A DNA stretch of 9,570 bases from Bacteroidales bacterium (GTDB lineage Bacteria; Bacteroidota; Bacteroidia; Bacteroidales; P3), in contig JAFWOP010000151.1 of NCBI GenBank assembly GCA_017545365.1, positions 1-9,570 of the forward strand. The letters run 5' to 3'. This document shows, one piece after another, positions 6,223 to 9,570 of this stretch. The notes below the pieces were generated by a model. That model made no database searches. It saw nothing but the letters and a program-made list of their open reading frames with translations, and was not told the DNA's origin. The stretch's first letter is position 1. Each line of letters begins with the position of its first letter. The position numbers were made by a program, and so were the translations under genes.

Positions 6223-8724
6223 TTATTTCATGATTTTCTTTCCATGATTGATGTAAAATCCTTTGCGGAGGTGTGAGGTTGCAGGAACTCGTCTGCCGCT
6301 GAGGTCATAGACAGCATCTGTTTCAGATTGCAAATCGTACATCTGTAAATTGCCAGTCTCTTTGATGCCTGTCGTAACCTTCTCGCCCAGACGGAAAAGC
6401 TTCACTCCGTGACTGGGCACGGTGGTGCTGAGGATGCCTGTGGCGGCGCCAAGGTCCTCGTTAGCCCAGATGTCATAGACGGGAACAGACTCTGCGGCAC
6501 TGTAGCCAAGCTGCGTGAGGTCGAAGTCGGATGCCTCGTTCTTGGTGACGTAGAAGATGAACTCCATCGTGGTGCCAGACGTGTTGGGATTGTCGCTGTC
6601 GCACGACGAGTCGTAGCCGCAGAGAGCGCGGAAGGTCGTCCACGAGTGTCCTGCGGGCAGGTCGTAGATGAGCGTGCACTGGGCGTTGAGTCCAAGGCCG
6701 GTGGTATATGACTGACCATCTACGCGCAACGTGCCGCCCTCTACGTTCTTGTTCACATGCAGGCTGCCCCATTCCGACTGGTAGCTGGTCTGCTTCAACG
6801 TGGTCAGCGAGGTCTCGTTACCCTCGGCATCGATGAGCACGGGGTTGATGAGGTCGGCACGGTCGTAGGCAAAGCCGTCGCCCCAGTTGCTCACCACGAT
6901 CTTCAACTGCTCGGCGCCAGTCACGTCGGCCACCAGTGTCTTGCTCTTCGTGCCTGTGCGACTGATGAGCCCTGAGCGGGCAGCGGCATCGTCCTGCTCG
7001 TCGGCGAGCGGGTTCTGGGCGAACACCATGAAGCGGATGGTCGTCGTGGCTCCCTGCTGACCGATGCCAGAGTCATCGGCAGCGGCCATCGCCTTGAAGC
7101 GCACCACGTCCATATCGTCGGGAATCTGGAAGAAGATGGCGGCGTTGGCATCGGTAGAGAAGCCGCGGTCGTAGGTGACGCCCATCACTTTCATCTTGCC
7201 GCCGTTGTCCACGTTCTTGTTCTCATACACGCGGTTGAAGTAGGACTTGGTATATTGGCGGGTCTTGTAGGTGCCTGTGAGGGGAACCTCGGTGCCGTCG
7301 CGCAACACGAGCGTGGGATTGATCCAGTCGCCGTGGTCGTAGTTGTAGTTGTCCCCACCGTCATCAACCACCAATACGAGCGTCTTCTCACCCTCGGGCC
7401 ACTCTATGTCCACATCCACAGCATGGCCGTCGGTGGTGTAGGCCACCACCTCGCTCTTGTAGAGAGCCTTGTTGCCAACCACCCAGCGGTTATTGTCGCG
7501 CTGGAAGAGCGCCAGATAGCGGGTGTCGCCGATGTGTGATGTCCATGCCACACGACCGTTATCCTCGTCATTAAACACCTGATGGGCCTCCTCGCCATAT
7601 TTGTGCATCTGGTGATACTCCTCGTTGTTCAGGAGCGAGAGGGTGAAGGCATCGTTTTTCGTCATTTCGCCGCCAAAGAACAACGGCGAGTGGCAGATGC
7701 CCCAGAGCGTCATCATCGTCAGCTGCTCGTTCTGCGAGAGGTTCGTCCAACGGCCTGCGTCGGCGTTGGTATAGCCCGGATCACCGATGGTCATGGCAAT
7801 CTGTCCCAGTGGCAGCATATCGCAGTCGGCATAGTTGCCCGGACGGGTGACAGTCTCCCAGGCATGAGCCTCGTTGAACACGGCATCCACGGCGCTCCAG
7901 TTGTCCCATAGGTCGTCCATCATGCGCCACATATTGGCATTGTCAAGACACTCCCCGGCATATTGGTACTGCGTCTTGCCGGGCGAGAGCGACAGTACGA
8001 TGGGGCGTCCTGTCTGGTCGATGGCCTTGCGAATCATGTGAATCTCGTCGGTATAGAACGGACGTGAGAGGTCGTCAATCTTCAGAAAATCCACGCCCCA
8101 CTCAGCATAGAGATCCATGATACTGTTATAATATGTCTGTCCTGCCTCGTTGTTGCGCACCAGCAGGTTGTCCTTCAGCCATGTGCAGGGCGAGGTGGTG
8201 CCGTTATAGACCTGACTCCAAGGCGTAGATTCGCTACCTTTCAGCTTGAAAGACGAACCCACCACGCTCTTGGGCACACCACGCATGATGTGGATGCCGA
8301 ACTTCAGGCCCATGTCGTGAATCTTCTTGGCCAGAGCCTTGAATCCTTCGTTCTTGCCATCAACCATACACGACGGGAAGCGGGTGGGCGACGGCAGGTA
8401 GCGTCCATACTCATCAAGCACGTATTCCTGGTCGCCCCGCTGGTTGTAGTTGCCACCGCCCAAAGACGGATGGTTGCAGTACCAGCGGATGTCCACCACC
8501 ACATACTCCCAGCCATATTTCACCAGGTCGTTATCCACCAGGTACTGCGCATTCTGCAGCACCTCTTTCTCTGTCACCGAAGAGTAGTAGCAGTCCCACG
8601 AGTTCCAGCCCATCGGCGGAGTCATCGCCCAAGTACGGAAAGTTGCAATCTCTTCATTGTTCTGTGCCTGCACCACACTCAGCGAGAGTAATGTAGCGAT
8701 GATAGTTAGCGTTTGTTTCATCAT
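6223..8724 (-). CDS. GH27 alpha-galactosidase-like enzyme with nested NPCBM modules and sorting tail
   Basis: This 833-residue exported enzyme should cleave terminal alpha-galactosides or a related alpha-sugar. Residues 1-20 are a Sec signal peptide; either of two adjacent ATGs could start it. The GH27 barrel begins at TPPMGWNSWD (35-44) and carries probable nucleophile Asp217 in FLKIDD and acid/base Asp271 in MWRMMDD. The canonical IDDCW substrate motif is replaced by VDIRW (77-81), typical of a distinct GH27 clade. From about 445 to 728 two NPCBM-like modules occur: GDNYNYDHGDW and GDGFAYDRADL are one pair of matching motifs, GVTYDRGF and GQSYTTGLG another. After them the GH27 beta-domain resumes (DLTQLGYSAAE through HGVKLFRL, 735-778). 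The C-terminus (805-833, VYDLSGRRV then LRKGFYINHGKKI) resembles a type IX secretion sorting tail. The gene is transcribed from element B and coupled to the dehydrogenase gene. Confidence 0.92.
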   Translation of the reverse strand: MMKQTLTIIATLLSLSVVQAQNNEEIATFRTWAMTPPMGWNSWDCYYSSVTEKEVLQNAQYLVDNDLVKYGWEYVVVDIRWYCNHPSLGGGNYNQRGDQEYVLDEYGRYLPSPTRFPSCMVDGKNEGFKALAKKIHDMGLKFGIHIMRGVPKSVVGSSFKLKGSESTPWSQVYNGTTSPCTWLKDNLLVRNNEAGQTYYNSIMDLYAEWGVDFLKIDDLSRPFYTDEIHMIRKAIDQTGRPIVLSLSPGKTQYQYAGECLDNANMWRMMDDLWDNWSAVDAVFNEAHAWETVTRPGNYADCDMLPLGQIAMTIGDPGYTNADAGRWTNLSQNEQLTMMTLWGICHSPLFFGGEMTKNDAFTLSLLNNEEYHQMHKYGEEAHQVFNDEDNGRVAWTSHIGDTRYLALFQRDNNRWVVGNKALYKSEVVAYTTDGHAVDVDIEWPEGEKTLVLVVDDGGDNYNYDHGDWINPTLVLRDGTEVPLTGTYKTRQYTKSYFNRVYENKNVDNGGKMKVMGVTYDRGFSTDANAAIFFQIPDDMDVVRFKAMAAADDSGIGQQGATTTIRFMVFAQNPLADEQDDAAARSGLISRTGTKSKTLVADVTGAEQLKIVVSNWGDGFAYDRADLINPVLIDAEGNETSLTTLKQTSYQSEWGSLHVNKNVEGGTLRVDGQSYTTGLGLNAQCTLIYDLPAGHSWTTFRALCGYDSSCDSDNPNTSGTTMEFIFYVTKNEASDFDLTQLGYSAAESVPVYDIWANEDLGAATGILSTTVPSHGVKLFRLGEKVTTGIKETGNLQMYDLQSETDAVYDLSGRRVPATSHLRKGFYINHGKKIMK

Positions 8725-8790
8725 TTTTTTGTTTTAATTGTGTTTGTTAACAGCCACCCCCCCAGCGGTGTAATCGTAGTTTTCTGCCCG

Positions 8791-8840
8791 CAAATATACA
8801 AATAAAATCCCAAAGCAGATTGATTTTGCCTTGGGATTTA
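8791..8840 (-). promoter_or_regulatory. Terminator-like hairpin plus promoter, copy B (before GH27)
   Basis: This is the second copy of the 50-bp element. The hairpin arms are 8828-8839 and 8805-8816, and the -7 box TATATTTG is at 8798-8791, without a TTTG 19-21 bases upstream. The stop codon of the truncated AraC gene (8838-8840) forms its first bases, so the hairpin is placed as that gene's terminator. Transcription of GH27 would begin near 8784 with a leader of about 60 bases containing a run of seven G (complement of 8757-8763). Confidence 0.75.
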
Positions 8841-9218
8841 TATTTTATTTGGATATTTTGCTGTTAATCTATAATCATTCGGTGTCATACCCGTGCGCGA
8901 CTTGAACAAGCGCGAGAAGTGCTGTGGGTATTCAAAGCCGAGTTGGTAGGCGATTTCGCTGACGGGTAGGCGGGTCTCAACGAGCAGCTGTTTGGAGCGC
9001 TCGATGACGGCATCCTGGATGTGACGCTGTGCGGTGGTGCCGCTCTCCTTGCTGATGAGGTCGCCAAAGTAGTTGGGCGAGAGGCAGACCTTGTCGGCAA
9101 AGTAAGCCACAGTGGGCAAACCATTTCGCTCTGGATGTCCGCTCTCGAAATACTCGCGAAGTTGCTGATGGAAGGCGGTGAGGATGTCGCTGAGGCGCCG
9201 CCGAGTCTCGAAACCTGT
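8838..9218 (-). pseudogene. 5'-truncated AraC-family transcriptional regulator
   Basis: The frame is open from 9218, just after an in-frame TAA (9221-9219), to 8838: 126 codons with no ATG. It reads from FETRRRLSDILTAFHQQLRE through a linker (LPTVAYFADKVCLSPNYFGD) into two helix-turn-helix units, ending in PQHFSRLFKSRTGMTPNDYR. This is the complete AraC/XylS DNA-binding domain plus the linker that normally follows an N-terminal cupin-type sensor domain. The sensor domain is absent. A TTG at 9119 could start a 93-residue protein but would begin mid-domain. The upstream break falls at a short palindrome (9214-9225), next to a promoter-like box. An intact copy presumably regulated the GH27 operon; the present gene is probably inactive, though a bare DNA-binding domain expressed from a surviving promoter cannot be excluded. 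Confidence 0.8.
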
Positions 9219-9254
9219 TTACAGGGCGCAAAGTTACGAAGAATTTTCGTAACT
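9214..9254. promoter_or_regulatory. Promoter-like box between two inverted repeats
   Basis: On the minus strand TAACTTTG (9236-9229) fits the -7 consensus TAnnTTTG and points toward the AraC remnant. It overlaps a perfect inverted repeat AGTTACGAA/TTCGTAACT (9232-9240 and 9246-9254, 5-base spacer), and is followed by the palindrome CCTGTTTACAGG (9214-9225) where the remnant begins. No -33 TTTG is present at the right distance. The inverted repeat could be an operator. Confidence 0.5.
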
Positions 9255-9383
9255 CGTGCCACCATCAGTAAAAATGGTAGGATATTCCGTGATTCGGGTA
9301 GCAATTAGGCCGGAAATGGCCGCAGCAGCGTTAATCTTTGTCACTTTTTCCGCGCGATTGCGGTTTATTTCAAATTATTTGTT

Positions 9384-9391
9384 TACCTTTG
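9384..9391 (+). promoter_or_regulatory. -7 promoter box of the Rpn-like gene
   Basis: TACCTTTG matches TAnnTTTG and lies 23 bases before the ATG at 9415, giving a short A-rich leader of about 18 bases with no Shine-Dalgarno site. A good -33 TTTG at 19-21 bases is not seen; a TTG at 9358-9360 is slightly too far. Confidence 0.6.
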
Positions 9392-9414
9392 CGCCAGAAA
9401 AAAGCAATACCACT

Positions 9415-9570
9415 ATGGGAAAGTATTTAGACCCGAGAGCCGACCTGACTTTCAAGAAGGTGTTCGGTGAGCACAAGCACCTCGTCATCAGTTTGCTTAA
9501 CGCTCTTCTCCCCTTGAAGGATGACGAGCGCGTGGAGAGCATCGAGTACTGGCCTGCCGGCCAGATTCCC
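9415..9570 (+). CDS. Rpn/PD-(D/E)XK nuclease family transposase, partial (first 52 codons)
   Basis: The gene runs off the right edge. Its start, MGKYLDPRADLTFKKVFGEH followed by KHLVISLLNALLPL, is the typical N-terminus of Rpn-like recombination-promoting nucleases / PD-(D/E)XK transposase-family proteins, abundant in Bacteroidales. Family members are usually about 280-320 residues; the catalytic motifs would lie beyond the window. Despite the transposase name, many members show no terminal repeats and act as nucleases. It is divergent from the AraC remnant, separated by 196 bases. Confidence 0.88.
   Translation, partial: MGKYLDPRADLTFKKVFGEHKHLVISLLNALLPLKDDERVESIEYWPAGQIP

Noticed and set aside
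9117..9119. TTG start for a 93-residue AraC protein
   Set aside because: The frame and homology continue upstream of this codon to 9218, so it is internal to the domain and not a natural start.
9261..9278. Short ACCAT/ATGGT inverted repeat upstream of the Rpn-like gene
   Set aside because: Five base pairs with an 8-base loop is too weak to separate from chance.

Overview
The window looks like a Bacteroidales chromosome, most likely Prevotella or a close relative. The support is indirect: promoters fit the Bacteroidetes -33 TTTG / -7 TAnnTTTG pattern, coding starts have A-rich leaders without clear Shine-Dalgarno sites, secreted enzymes carry Sec signal peptides with one Por-type C-terminal tail, and the partial gene at the right edge belongs to the Rpn-like PD-(D/E)XK nuclease/transposase family common in these genomes. 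No rRNA, tRNA or CRISPR array was seen.

Layout. Positions 1-628 form a long left intergenic region: a 22-bp tandem array of dyads (5-154), an unassigned stretch, a perfect 9-bp inverted repeat (316-342), a possible 46-residue single-span membrane protein on the plus strand (393-533), a REP-like motif (553-565), and the terminator of the GH3 gene. The minus strand then carries two carbohydrate-degradation units. Read in the direction of transcription, the first is GH27 alpha-galactosidase-like enzyme (8724-6223) then iron-type alcohol dehydrogenase (6211-5039), closed by a hairpin terminator (4981-5012). The second is a GH35/DUF5597 beta-galactosidase-like enzyme (4807-3218), a 57-codon ORF with a signal-peptide-like start (3213-3040), then GH3 beta-glucosidase (3004-629), which also has its own promoter inside the 57-codon ORF.

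The GH27 and GH35 genes are each preceded by almost the same 50-bp element (8791-8840 and 4832-4881; 47 of 50 bases identical). It combines a 12-bp hairpin with a -7 promoter box, so the two units are probably expressed in parallel. A 5'-truncated AraC-family gene (9218-8838) ends inside one copy, and a 26-codon AraC C-terminal remnant (4898-4978, plus strand) lies beside the other, so the local regulators appear decayed. The right edge holds a convincing promoter and the first 52 codons of the Rpn-like gene.

Together the enzymes would remove terminal alpha-galactosyl, beta-galactosyl and beta-glucosyl residues from an oligo- or polysaccharide in the periplasm or at the surface. The cytoplasmic dehydrogenase would handle an aldehyde or ketone linked to that metabolism. 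No SusC/SusD pair is present, so this is either part of a polysaccharide utilization locus or a stand-alone accessory cluster. The most unusual features are short heptamer repeats expanded in frame inside the GH3 and GH35 coding regions, the duplicated terminator-promoter element, and NPCBM-type modules apparently nested inside the C-terminal beta-domain of the GH27 enzyme. No clear previously undescribed multi-gene system is visible.
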